Assembly (NCBI GenBank): GCA_017445475.1
Contig: JAFSUB010000009.1
Location: forward strand, 1-64,000
Direction: 5' to 3'
Origin: Alphaproteobacteria bacterium
Lineage (GTDB): Bacteria; Pseudomonadota; Alphaproteobacteria; RF32; CAG-239
DNA: 64,000 nt
The position numbers were made by a program, and so were the translations under genes. Below are positions 54,435 through 63,110 of this stretch, piece after piece. Below the pieces are notes generated by a model. It worked only from the letters and a program-made list of their open reading frames with translations, searched no databases and was not told the origin of the DNA. Each line of letters begins with the position of its first letter. Position 1 is the stretch's first letter.

Positions 54435-55757
54435 ATGACAAACATAAAGGTAAGGTTTGCACCGTCGCCGACCGGACACATGCACATCGGCAATACAAGA
54501 ACGGCGCTTTTTAACTGGCTATGGGCAAAAAAAATGGGCGGGCAGTTTATGCTCCGTATTGACGACACAGATTTTGCAAGGTCTAAAAAAGAATATGAAG
54601 ATTCCATGCGCGAAAGCCTTGAATGGCTCGGACTAACGTGGTCATCTGAAGCGCGCCAATCCGCACGTTTCGAGCGATATAAACAGGCAACCGAACAGTT
54701 GATAAAAGACGGGCGCATTTACGCGTGTTATGAAACCCCAGAAGAATTAGAGTTCAAAAGAAAACGCGCCCTTTCAAAAGGCCTTCCGCCGATTTATGAC
54801 CGTCAGGCTTTGACATATACAAGTCAAGACATCGAAGGCTTTATCCGCGAGGGGCGCAAACCGCACTATCGCTTTAAGCTGAACGGCGGCATCATCTCGT
54901 GGCAAGATGAAGTCAGGGGTGAAGTCAAATATGACGCCTCAAAATTAAGCGATCCGATTATCATCAGAGAAGACGGCTCATATCTTTATCACCTTCCATC
55001 GGTCATAGATGATGTCGATTTTCAAATCACGCACATTCTGCGCGGTGAAGACCACGTAACAAACACCGCCTCGCAAATTCAGATGTTTGAAGCCTTAGGA
55101 GGTGTTGTGCCTGTTTTTGCGCATTTGCCGCTCTTAACCGGCAAAGAAGGCAAACTTTCAAAGCGTTTGGGCAGTTTGGGTGTGAGAGAGTTAAGGGCAG
55201 AGGGCATTGAAAATATGGCAATATGCTCATATCTTGCCAAGCTCGGCACATCGGAGGATATTCGCTCGTTTTATGATTTGGAAACGTTGGCGCAAACACT
55301 CGATTTTTCAAAAATCGGGCATTCTCAGCCGAAATTTGACGTTGAAGACTTAAAACATTTTAACACCAAGCATATTCACGCAATGCCCTATAAAGCGATT
55401 CAAAACCGCACCAAAGTTGATGAGGATTTTTGGGAGAAAGTAAAGGCAAATTTAAGCATTGTGGCAGATGTTGATGTTTGGAACAAAATCTGCAACGGTG
55501 AAATTGTCCCCATCATTGAAAACAAAGCCTTAACCGATATGGCGGCAGATTTGTTGCCGCAAGGCGCCATCAGTGATGAAACATTCGGCATTTGGATGAA
55601 TACCCTTAAAGAAAAAACAGGCCTTAAAGGCAAAGATTTGTTTCATCCCATCAGGCTTGCTTTAACGGGCGAGCCGAGCGGTCCCGAGCTTAAAACGCTT
55701 TTGCCTTTAATCGGCCGTCAAAAAGCGGTTGCACGTTTAAAAGGCCTGAAGGCTTAA
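54435..55757 (+). CDS. gltX: Glutamyl-tRNA synthetase
   Basis: 440 aa class I synthetase. HIGH motif region RFAPSPTGHMHIGNTRTALF, KMSKS-like KLSKRLGS, and an alpha-helical C-terminal anticodon domain, shorter than in E. coli (471 aa). Alphaproteobacteria often carry two GluRS genes; KLSKR resembles the second type, so a paralogue elsewhere is possible. ATG 54435 with AGGA before it. The PHP-domain gene follows after 6 nt. Confidence 0.96.
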   Translation: MTNIKVRFAPSPTGHMHIGNTRTALFNWLWAKKMGGQFMLRIDDTDFARSKKEYEDSMRESLEWLGLTWSSEARQSARFERYKQATEQLIKDGRIYACYETPEELEFKRKRALSKGLPPIYDRQALTYTSQDIEGFIREGRKPHYRFKLNGGIISWQDEVRGEVKYDASKLSDPIIIREDGSYLYHLPSVIDDVDFQITHILRGEDHVTNTASQIQMFEALGGVVPVFAHLPLLTGKEGKLSKRLGSLGVRELRAEGIENMAICSYLAKLGTSEDIRSFYDLETLAQTLDFSKIGHSQPKFDVEDLKHFNTKHIHAMPYKAIQNRTKVDEDFWEKVKANLSIVADVDVWNKICNGEIVPIIENKALTDMAADLLPQGAISDETFGIWMNTLKEKTGLKGKDLFHPIRLALTGEPSGPELKTLLPLIGRQKAVARLKGLKA

Positions 55758-55763
55758 GAGAAA

Positions 55764-56642
55764 ATGCAGAATTTTTCGTTTCACATGCACACCATTGGTT
55801 TTGATGGAAGAAACACCGTTGAAGAGATGGTTCAAGCGGCGCGTGATACGGGTTTGAAAAAAATCGGTATTTCAAATCACTTTATCGTGCATCAAAACAT
55901 CAAAGATTCGAAGATGTATCAATATGCCGTGAGGGGAAACTATCACACCATTTATAATGCTTCGTTTGAAGAGGCAGTGGAAAAATTTAAATCTCATTAT
56001 GAAGAAATTGACCGCGTGAAAGAAAAAACAGGGTTTCCGGTTTATAAAGGTATGGAGGCAGATTTTTTCTTGGATAATCGGTGGAAAGAGGGTTTTGAAA
56101 AGGCATGTGAAATTTTAAAGCCGGATTACATCATCGGCGCAACACATTTTGTTGTTTTAAAAGGCGAAGTTTCCAATTCGCACGATTTGAAGAATGCTGC
56201 AAAAGAAGAGCAAAATATGCTCTTATATAAATATTATCAAAACATTAGAGCGGCGGCAAAAAGCAAGATGTTTGATTTTTTTGCCCATCTCGATTTGATG
56301 AAAAAAGTCGGATTAGGTCTTGAATCGGTGTGGGAAGATATTGAGCGCCAAACGGTTGAAGTCCTTGCGTTACACGATGCACGCGTCGAAATCAACACAA
56401 GCGGTTTTCATCTTCCTTGCGGCGAGCCATATCCTTCAATGCGCCTTTTAAAAATGCTTGCAAAATATGATGTGCCGGTTATTATCAGCGATGATGCCCA
56501 CAATAAAGAACGTATTGCCGACCGGTTTGATGCGGCAGAAAACCTAGCCATTGATGCCGGCATTGAAAATTTTTACGAGCCGTTTACCGGCACCCAAAGC
56601 TCAATTAACGTCAAAGAAATTTCTACGGGGCGTCAAGCCTAA
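55764..56642 (+). CDS. PHP-domain phosphatase (histidinol-phosphatase-like)
   Basis: 292 aa. PHP metal motifs: FHMHTIGFDG at the start, GISNHF, GMEADFF, GATHFV, FFAHLDLMKK and ISDDAHNKERI near the end, so the trinuclear metal site is complete. HisK-type histidinol phosphatases have this size and order, but no his genes are near and other phosphoesters are possible. Six bases after gltX and likely co-transcribed; overlaps prfC tail-to-tail by 4 nt. Confidence 0.85.
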   Translation: MQNFSFHMHTIGFDGRNTVEEMVQAARDTGLKKIGISNHFIVHQNIKDSKMYQYAVRGNYHTIYNASFEEAVEKFKSHYEEIDRVKEKTGFPVYKGMEADFFLDNRWKEGFEKACEILKPDYIIGATHFVVLKGEVSNSHDLKNAAKEEQNMLLYKYYQNIRAAAKSKMFDFFAHLDLMKKVGLGLESVWEDIERQTVEVLALHDARVEINTSGFHLPCGEPYPSMRLLKMLAKYDVPVIISDDAHNKERIADRFDAAENLAIDAGIENFYEPFTGTQSSINVKEISTGRQA

Positions 56643-58228
56643 AGCGTTTGTTCTTTGGTTTTTGCAAACGTGATGTGTGCAAAATCTTCCTGTGTTTTGT
56701 TCAAGTGCCACGCGTTTCGCGCCAAAAAGACATCATCATCATTATAGTCTTTTGCAACATTTAGTCTGTTGGTGTCCAAAAATTTTTGTAGCTCGGCTTT
56801 GTCGTCTGCTTTAATCCAACGCGCCGTGAAATATTGCGTTGGCTCAAAAACAACGGGAATGCCAAATTCGGTGCGGATTCTGTCAGCCATCACTTCAAAC
56901 TGCAAATTGCCGACAACGCCGACAATCCACTCCGAGCCGACGGAGGGCTTAAAAATGCTTGCACCGCCTTCTTCGGCAATTTGATTAAGGGCGTTTGCAA
57001 GATGTTTTGATTTTAGAGGATCTACCGCCCGAACAGATTTTAAAGGTTCCGGCGCAAAAGAGGGAATACCCGTAAAATGTAAATTTTCGCCCTCGGTTAG
57101 GGTGTCGCCGATACGCAGATTGCCATGGTTTGGAATGCCGATAATGTCGCCGGCATAAGCATCTTCGGCAAGCTCACGCTCTTGTGCCAAAAACATCACA
57201 GGCGTCGGAACTTTAATTTCCTTTGATGTGCGAATTTGTTTTAAGGCCATGCCGCGCTTAAAATGGCCGGAAGCAAGGCGCATAAATGCAATTCGGTCGC
57301 GGTGTTTCGGGTCCATATTGGCCTGAATCTTAAAAACAAAGCCCGTAACTTTAGGCTCATCTGCCATAACTTCGCGCTCAAGTGCTTTTTGCGGACGCGG
57401 CGTCGGGGCAATTGCAACCAAACCTTCCAAAATTTCCTGAACGCCGAAATTATTGATGGCACTTCCGAAGAAAACCGGTGTTAAAGCGCCGGAAAGATAA
57501 AGCTCTAAATCAAATTTCGGGCAAAGTTCTTTTGCCATCAAAACATCTTCGCGCAGTCTTTTCACAGCATGTGCAGGCAACAACTTGTCAAGTTTTTCAT
57601 CATCAAGCCCGTTGCATGTTTCAATCGTGGCATTGATTTTTGATTTATCGCCCGATTTTTCCATCAAAATCAATCTATCGTTCAATATATCATAACAGCC
57701 CAAAAAATCTTTGCCGCTGCCAATCGGCCAGCTCGCGGGCGTAACGTCAAGCGCCAAAGTTTTTTCAATGTCATCAAGCAAAACAAACGGGTCCAAACCT
57801 TCGCGGTCAAGCTTGTTGATAAACGTTAAAATCGGAATGTTGCGGAGCCGGCAAACCTCAAAAAGCTTTTTGGTTTGGCTTTCAATACCTTTGGCCGAAT
57901 CTAAAACCATCACTGCCGAATCAACGGCTGTCAACACACGGTATGTGTCTTCCGAAAAGTCTTCGTGGCCGGGTGTGTCAAGCAAATTAAAGGTGATGTT
58001 TTTATATTCGAATGTCATCACAGATGAGGCAACCGAAATGCCGCGTTCCTGCTCAACCTTCATCCAGTCAGAATGTGCGCGCCTGTTTTCGCCGCGTGCT
58101 TTCACGGCACCGGCCGCATTGATTGCTCCGCCAAACAGCAAAAGTTTTTCGGTAAGCGTTGTTTTACCGGCGTCAGGGTGCGAAATAATCGCAAAGGTTT
58201 TGCGCGGATTTGGTTTATTTTGAAGCAT
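56639..58228 (-). CDS. prfC: Peptide chain release factor 3
   Basis: 529 aa translational GTPase. G1 SHPDAGKTTLTEKLL, switch region RGISVASSVM, G3 DTPGHEDFSEDTYR, G4 NKLDRE, then domains II and III. Recycles RF1/RF2 from the ribosome. ATG 58228 with GAGGAAAAA before it; the longer frame enters the spacer. Downstream of the 676-aa gene on the same strand with a 40-nt gap, so possibly co-transcribed. Confidence 0.97.
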   Translation of the reverse strand: MLQNKPNPRKTFAIISHPDAGKTTLTEKLLLFGGAINAAGAVKARGENRRAHSDWMKVEQERGISVASSVMTFEYKNITFNLLDTPGHEDFSEDTYRVLTAVDSAVMVLDSAKGIESQTKKLFEVCRLRNIPILTFINKLDREGLDPFVLLDDIEKTLALDVTPASWPIGSGKDFLGCYDILNDRLILMEKSGDKSKINATIETCNGLDDEKLDKLLPAHAVKRLREDVLMAKELCPKFDLELYLSGALTPVFFGSAINNFGVQEILEGLVAIAPTPRPQKALEREVMADEPKVTGFVFKIQANMDPKHRDRIAFMRLASGHFKRGMALKQIRTSKEIKVPTPVMFLAQERELAEDAYAGDIIGIPNHGNLRIGDTLTEGENLHFTGIPSFAPEPLKSVRAVDPLKSKHLANALNQIAEEGGASIFKPSVGSEWIVGVVGNLQFEVMADRIRTEFGIPVVFEPTQYFTARWIKADDKAELQKFLDTNRLNVAKDYNDDDVFLARNAWHLNKTQEDFAHITFAKTKEQTL

Positions 58229-58268
58229 TTTTTCCTCTTGTTTTTGTTCAAATTGAGCCAAACCGCTG

Positions 58269-60299
58269 TTATCGCGCCTGCGCATTTTCTTTGATGCGTT
58301 TCAAATCAACAGTTGATTGAGAGGCATCTTTGTCCGTTGTTGTGTTCGGCGCCGCTTTGCCGAGACTGCGCATTTGGCTGACCGTTTCATAAAGACTTTT
58401 AACAGACATATCTTTACCCTCGGGCGCATTTTTCCTGATTTTTTCTTTTAAGGCTAAAATATCAATACCGACATCGTTTTGTGCGTCTTTCACACCCGAA
58501 GTTTCACGCGCGGTTTGCCTTAAACCGACCTCGGCGTGCATTTGCTCTTGTATTTTGCCTTGCGCCGCCAGATATAAACCATTAATTTTTTCAAAAAACG
58601 CAATTCTTTCTTCATTTGCTTGTTTGGCATAATACTTATATTGTCCCTCGCGCGAATCTCTCATCGCATATGCTTCATTCACACTTTTTCGCAAAGTTTC
58701 GTATGAATCGATGTTTTCAACCAGCGGTTCGTTTTTATATTTTTGAGCAAAAGTTTCAATAAATTTGTTGGCCGCTTCATAAGCTTGTTTTTTGTGCGCA
58801 ATATCTTGAGCTTCGGCTTCTTTTGCCGACTTTTTCATAAACAAGCCTTTAATGCCTTTTGTGGGCGTATCCTCACAAACAAAAGGCTTAACGTCTTTTC
58901 CGGCTCTTTTTTCGAGTGCCAAACGCAAAATTTCATCACTTGACACATATTTCTTAAAATCGCCGGCACAAACCGCATCAAGCGAATCTCTCATTGCGCT
59001 CAATGTTTCATACGTATTCTTAATCTCTTGAGCTTTCGCCTCTTTTTTCAAGCATTCTTCATGCTCTTTTTTAACCTCTTCAATTCCATCACGCCGTGCA
59101 TCTAAATAAGCACCAACCTTTGATGTGATGAAATCTGCGCCATAACCCGCATTCAAACCTTTTTCGGCAATTTCTTTAAGTGAGCTTTCGGCAGAAGAAA
59201 TGTTGCCGTCAGCTAAATGCTCTGCCTCAATCAAAAACTTAAAATCGGGGTTGTTTTTAAAGGTTTCTTCCTTTGCAACAACGTTTATGAGGCCGCTGTC
59301 AATGTTTGCGCCAAAAGCTTTAAGCGCTTGGAGGTTGTCCTTATAACCGCGAATAACATCTTCGTCTTTATAGCGATAGGCATCAAAGCCTTTCTCGGCA
59401 ATTTCTTCAACAACGAGCTGACCTCGGACAGAAGCGGCAGATTCGTTTTCCTTTGGTGCTTTTTTTAATAAATCATACACACTCGTATTGAAATTCTTTG
59501 TATATTCTTTGGCGTCTTCGAGTGTTAAATTCGGTTTTTCTAAAAACGATTGTAGGCTTAAATTGCCCGCGTTTGATTTTGAAAGATATGTTGTTTTATC
59601 CATACCTGTTTTTTGAAGAATTAAATCCTCTATTTTTTGTTTTGCTTTATCATCAAGTCCCGACATATCGGCTTTCATTAAAGCCGGAGCAAGCGCGCGT
59701 ATTGTTGAATCGCTCAATTGATGATTGCGGTCGGTGCTTTCAAGCAAAACAGACAAATGCTGAACAGATTTTTTTGAAAGCGTATCGCCGCGCTTCATGC
59801 GCTCATTGATGTAATCAGGGCCAAACCATTCGAGGGGCATATATCTTTCTTTCGGGTTTTCATACACATATCTTGAAGCAGCAATCACGGCATCAAGCGA
59901 TTTTTCCTGTTGATCGCTGCTAAAAGCTTGTAACAAACCTTTTTCCATTCCTGTCGGCCAAGCAGGGGGGATATCTTGCGCCAAAACAAATTTTTCAAGC
60001 TTACTGCTGTCATATTTTTCAATTTGCTGTGTCATCGCCTTTTGAAATTCACTGCTGTTTCCTTCATCATCTTCAATAAACAAGCCATAAGTCCAACCGA
60101 AGTTTTTTTGTGTGCAATCCGGAAAATCAATATCATCAAAAGGCGCTTTGTTTTGAGCCTTGTTTTCTCTGATTTTTTCAAGCATCGCGTCGCGATATTT
60201 GATAATGCCTAATCTGCCTTCATTCAGCGAAAGCAAATCTTCCGCCGTCTTAATTTCGACATCGTTGCCGTTTGCGTCTTTAATGCTGATATAACTCAC
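58269..60299 (-). CDS. Large helical cytoplasmic protein of unknown function, 676 aa
   Basis: Not recognised. GTG start 60299 with AAGGA seven bases before; no signal peptide or membrane segment. N-terminal SYISIKDANGNDVEIKTAED may be a small beta-rich cap; the rest is predicted largely helical, with repeated units of about 35-60 residues containing EEIAEKGFDAYRYKDED, LKEIAEKGLNAGYGADF and similar EIAEKG words that suggest an alpha-solenoid (about residues 290-400), followed by coiled-coil-like charged helices. The C-terminus is polar and low complexity. No mobile-element neighbours. It resembles the 706-aa protein only in size and style. Confidence 0.8.
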   Translation of the reverse strand: MSYISIKDANGNDVEIKTAEDLLSLNEGRLGIIKYRDAMLEKIRENKAQNKAPFDDIDFPDCTQKNFGWTYGLFIEDDEGNSSEFQKAMTQQIEKYDSSKLEKFVLAQDIPPAWPTGMEKGLLQAFSSDQQEKSLDAVIAASRYVYENPKERYMPLEWFGPDYINERMKRGDTLSKKSVQHLSVLLESTDRNHQLSDSTIRALAPALMKADMSGLDDKAKQKIEDLILQKTGMDKTTYLSKSNAGNLSLQSFLEKPNLTLEDAKEYTKNFNTSVYDLLKKAPKENESAASVRGQLVVEEIAEKGFDAYRYKDEDVIRGYKDNLQALKAFGANIDSGLINVVAKEETFKNNPDFKFLIEAEHLADGNISSAESSLKEIAEKGLNAGYGADFITSKVGAYLDARRDGIEEVKKEHEECLKKEAKAQEIKNTYETLSAMRDSLDAVCAGDFKKYVSSDEILRLALEKRAGKDVKPFVCEDTPTKGIKGLFMKKSAKEAEAQDIAHKKQAYEAANKFIETFAQKYKNEPLVENIDSYETLRKSVNEAYAMRDSREGQYKYYAKQANEERIAFFEKINGLYLAAQGKIQEQMHAEVGLRQTARETSGVKDAQNDVGIDILALKEKIRKNAPEGKDMSVKSLYETVSQMRSLGKAAPNTTTDKDASQSTVDLKRIKENAQAR

Positions 60300-60474
60300 G
60301 TCATTTTCCTTATCTAAAAACCAATGAAACTAACCCGATTGTAGCACACACTAAAATTTTGTCAACAATAAAAAATAAATTTCTATTTTTAAGTGATTGT
60401 GCAATGGGTGTGATTATTTTCTTGATTTTAAGATTTTTTTTTCTTAATATCCCACCAGTCAATAAAGATTAACC

Positions 60475-60559
60475 GCGGACGTGGCGAAATTGGCAGACGC
60501 GCCAGACTTAGGATCTGGTGCCGAAAGGCGTGCGGGTTCAAGTCCCTCCGTCCGCACCA
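60475..60559 (+). tRNA. tRNA-Leu (anticodon TAG)
   Basis: 85 nt with encoded CCA and a long variable arm (GGTGCCGAAAGGCGTGC), as in class II tRNAs. GCGGACG pairs with CGTCCGC. Loop CTTAGGA gives anticodon TAG, reading CTN. The spacer before it (60300-60474) shows no gene. Confidence 0.96.
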
Positions 60560-60578
60560 TTTTGAAAAGAGTGAAACA

Positions 60579-61922
60579 ATGAAAGCGACAGAAGAAAAAT
60601 CAAAAGGTTTAACAAAAAAGTTTAAAGCTGTTATTGCGGCTGCCGATTTTGAAAAAGAGGTGGAAAAGCGCATTGAAAAGCTTGCAAAAACAACAAAACT
60701 TCCGGGTTTTCGCCCCGGTAAAGCTCCCAAAGCGATGCTCGAGCAAAAATATCGTTCGGCGGTTTTGGGCGAAGCGCTTGACTTTGTGGTTCAAGATGCG
60801 GTAAGTCAAATTGTCAAAGACAACAAATTGCGTCTTGCGTTTGAACCGAGCGTGAAACTTGAAAAATTTGAAGACGGCAAAGACATCACTTTTGTGATGG
60901 AAGCTGAGGTTTTGCCCGAAATCAAGCTTTCCGATTTTTCTTCGCTCAAGCTTGAAAGGTTTGTGGCAGATGTGAGCGAAGATGAAATTCAAAAGTCGCT
61001 TGAATATATTGCTTCAACACGTCGTGAAACCGAAAGCGTTCAAACAAAGCGCAAAAGCAAAAAGGGCGATGTTGTGTCAATAGATTTTAAGGGCACGATT
61101 GGCGGGGTTGAGTTTGCCGGCGGCAAGGGACAGGATTATCCTTTAGAGCTTGGCTCAAATTCGTTTATCGCAGGCTTTGAAGACCAGCTCATCGGCCACC
61201 AAAAAGGCGATAAAGTTGATGTGAAAGTTCAATTTCCGAAAAACTATCATGCCAAAGATTTGGCCGGAAAAGATGCCGTTTTCGCCGTTGAAATTAAAGA
61301 TTTGAAAGTTTATAAAAAACCGGAAATCAATGATGAATTTGCCGTTAAGCTCGGCGAAAAAGATTTGGCGGCGCTCAAACAAAAAATTTCGCAGCGCATT
61401 GGGCAAGATCATGATGCGGCATCAAAGATGAAACTTAAAAGGGCTTTGCTTGATGTTTTGGACAAGGCATATTCTTTTGACGTTCCTTCAAAATTGGTTG
61501 ATGCCGAATATGAAGGCATTGTCAAGCAATATGAACATGCCAAAGAGCACAATCATCTTGATGAATATGAAAAATCAAAAAGCGAAAAAGATTTGCTTAA
61601 AGAATATAAAGAAATTGCCGTTCGCCGCGTTAAATTGGGGCTTTTGCTTTCCGAAGTCGGTATAAAAGAAAAAATTGGCGTTACGTCCGATGACCTCAAC
61701 AAAGCCATTATGGCCGAGGCCAAAAAATATCTCGGACAGGAAAAAGCCGTTTTTGACTATTATCTTAAAAACAAAAACGCGGTTGAAGCCTTAAAAGCAC
61801 CGGTTATGGAAGAAAAAATCGTTGATTTTATCTTAAGCAAAGTGCAGATGAAAGACAAAAAAGTAACCGCCGAGGCTTTATATTCTTTTGATGAAGATAA
61901 AAAGCCTGCTTCTAAAAAATAA
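60579..61922 (+). CDS. tig: Trigger factor
   Basis: 447 aa ribosome-bound chaperone and prolyl isomerase. Ribosome-binding signature GFRPGKAP in the N-terminal domain, FKBP-type PPIase (about 165-245, with GDVVSIDFKGTIGGVEFAGG), and the helical substrate-binding C-terminal domain. It starts 19 nt after tRNA-Leu and ends before its own terminator; clpP-clpX, often next to tig, is far away here. Confidence 0.96.
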   Translation: MKATEEKSKGLTKKFKAVIAAADFEKEVEKRIEKLAKTTKLPGFRPGKAPKAMLEQKYRSAVLGEALDFVVQDAVSQIVKDNKLRLAFEPSVKLEKFEDGKDITFVMEAEVLPEIKLSDFSSLKLERFVADVSEDEIQKSLEYIASTRRETESVQTKRKSKKGDVVSIDFKGTIGGVEFAGGKGQDYPLELGSNSFIAGFEDQLIGHQKGDKVDVKVQFPKNYHAKDLAGKDAVFAVEIKDLKVYKKPEINDEFAVKLGEKDLAALKQKISQRIGQDHDAASKMKLKRALLDVLDKAYSFDVPSKLVDAEYEGIVKQYEHAKEHNHLDEYEKSKSEKDLLKEYKEIAVRRVKLGLLLSEVGIKEKIGVTSDDLNKAIMAEAKKYLGQEKAVFDYYLKNKNAVEALKAPVMEEKIVDFILSKVQMKDKKVTAEALYSFDEDKKPASKK

Positions 61923-61940
61923 AGCAAGGCAAAAACAATA

Positions 61941-61976
61941 GAAAAGGCACTGAACAATCGGTGCCTTTTCTTGTTT
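61941..61976 (+). terminator. Terminator of tig
   Basis: Perfect 10-bp stem GAAAAGGCAC / GTGCCTTTTC followed by TTGTTT. Confidence 0.8.
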
Positions 61977-62010
61977 AACAGGTCGGAAAATGTTGCTTAA
62001 TCTCTCGCCA

Positions 62011-62964
62011 CTAACAATCCTTCCAAATTTTGCGCTTATCAAAGTCTTTCGGTTGAATAACTTTGACATGTTTACCCCAAGTGTAAAGATGCCAATCCAT
62101 TTCACGTGCTCCACCTGCGCGGAATTTAACCGTTAAAGTGCCATCGGGATTGGAAATCATCTCTTGTGTCGGATGGAAGATATATTTTGCGGCCTCATTT
62201 GCAACCTCTTTATCAAACAGCCATTCCACGTCAAACGGCTCTTCCTGATACACCCCGAAAGACTGCCTGCTGAACTCTTCTAATGAAAAATTCACGTCGC
62301 GGATGAAATATTCATCTAAAACTTCAATATTTTGGATATTATTTAAGTCAAAACTGCACATTTTCTTGCGTTTGGTGTGCCACGCAATCAGATAATGCTT
62401 GTTGCCGTAAAGAAAGCCATACGGATACACTGTTCGCCATTCGTCTTTAGTCTTGGATTGATACTTGATTTTAATGATTTTGCAGGCAATTACAGCATTA
62501 CGAAGCTTTTGCATGAATTTATCGTCAATTTTGATTTTCGGCCCTGGACGCAAAGCATAACCTTCAGCTTCTAGCAAAGCTTCAGCGTCTGGTTCAATGC
62601 GATTTAAGGCTTCGCTACTCATAGATGCTTTTATTTTATGCATAACTGTTTCAATTGCAGCAACATCCTCAGGCATTTTAGTTTTCATCAGCTTAATAGC
62701 GTTTTGCAGAGCATTTATTTCAGTTAGTGAGAATCCAACGTATTGTCCCAATGAACCTTGAGGAATATACCAGCGTTTGCTATTGTGTGCTCCATTAATC
62801 TCTTTAATTTGCGGAAACTGTTCTTTGACCATATCCTTCATACGAATAGCCGTACGTTTGGAAACCTTGAATTTCTGCATAATATCTGTAATCGAAACGC
62901 CATTTTCAGCATTTTGCATCCAAAGCGACATTTCTAACAACTTCTGTGTCTTTTGATAAAACAT
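62011..62964 (-). CDS. WYL-domain transcriptional regulator
   Basis: 317 aa. N-terminal winged helix (QKTQKLLEMSLWMQNAENGV, SITDIMQKFKVSKRTAIRMK), then a WYL domain with the ligand loop in YGFLYGNKHYLIAWHTKRKK and a WCX-like C-terminal extension (EWLFDKEVANEAAKYIF). Proteins of this build sense nucleic-acid ligands and often control phage-defence operons (CapW, BrxR). GGAGG precedes the ATG. Divergent from an AT-rich gene, with a perfect palindrome in the 146-nt spacer. The first gene of what looks like an acquired region. Confidence 0.9.
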   Translation of the reverse strand: MFYQKTQKLLEMSLWMQNAENGVSITDIMQKFKVSKRTAIRMKDMVKEQFPQIKEINGAHNSKRWYIPQGSLGQYVGFSLTEINALQNAIKLMKTKMPEDVAAIETVMHKIKASMSSEALNRIEPDAEALLEAEGYALRPGPKIKIDDKFMQKLRNAVIACKIIKIKYQSKTKDEWRTVYPYGFLYGNKHYLIAWHTKRKKMCSFDLNNIQNIEVLDEYFIRDVNFSLEEFSRQSFGVYQEEPFDVEWLFDKEVANEAAKYIFHPTQEMISNPDGTLTVKFRAGGAREMDWHLYTWGKHVKVIQPKDFDKRKIWKDC

Positions 62965-63024
62965 ATCAAACCTCCATTTTTTGAGCTATTTTAGATGAAC
63001 TGCATTTACAAATGGTTAATACTG

Positions 63025-63039
63025 TGTCATAATATGACA
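63025..63039. promoter_or_regulatory. Palindromic operator between the WYL regulator and the divergent gene
   Basis: TGTCATA-A-TATGACA, perfect 7-bp arms with a single central base, midway in the divergent spacer. A dimeric winged-helix regulator such as the adjacent WYL protein would suit it. Confidence 0.55.
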
Positions 63040-63058
63040 ATTCTAAACCCGAATCTTC

Positions 63059-63086
63059 TTGCAAACAGACATAAACCGTGTACAAT
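63059..63086 (+). promoter_or_regulatory. Putative promoter of the right-edge gene
   Basis: TTGCAA, 16-nt spacer, TACAAT, 24 nt before ATG 63111 and 19 nt downstream of the palindrome, so a repressor on the palindrome could block it. Confidence 0.45.
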
Positions 63087-63110
63087 AAAAGAAAATTACG
63101 GAGAAAAACC

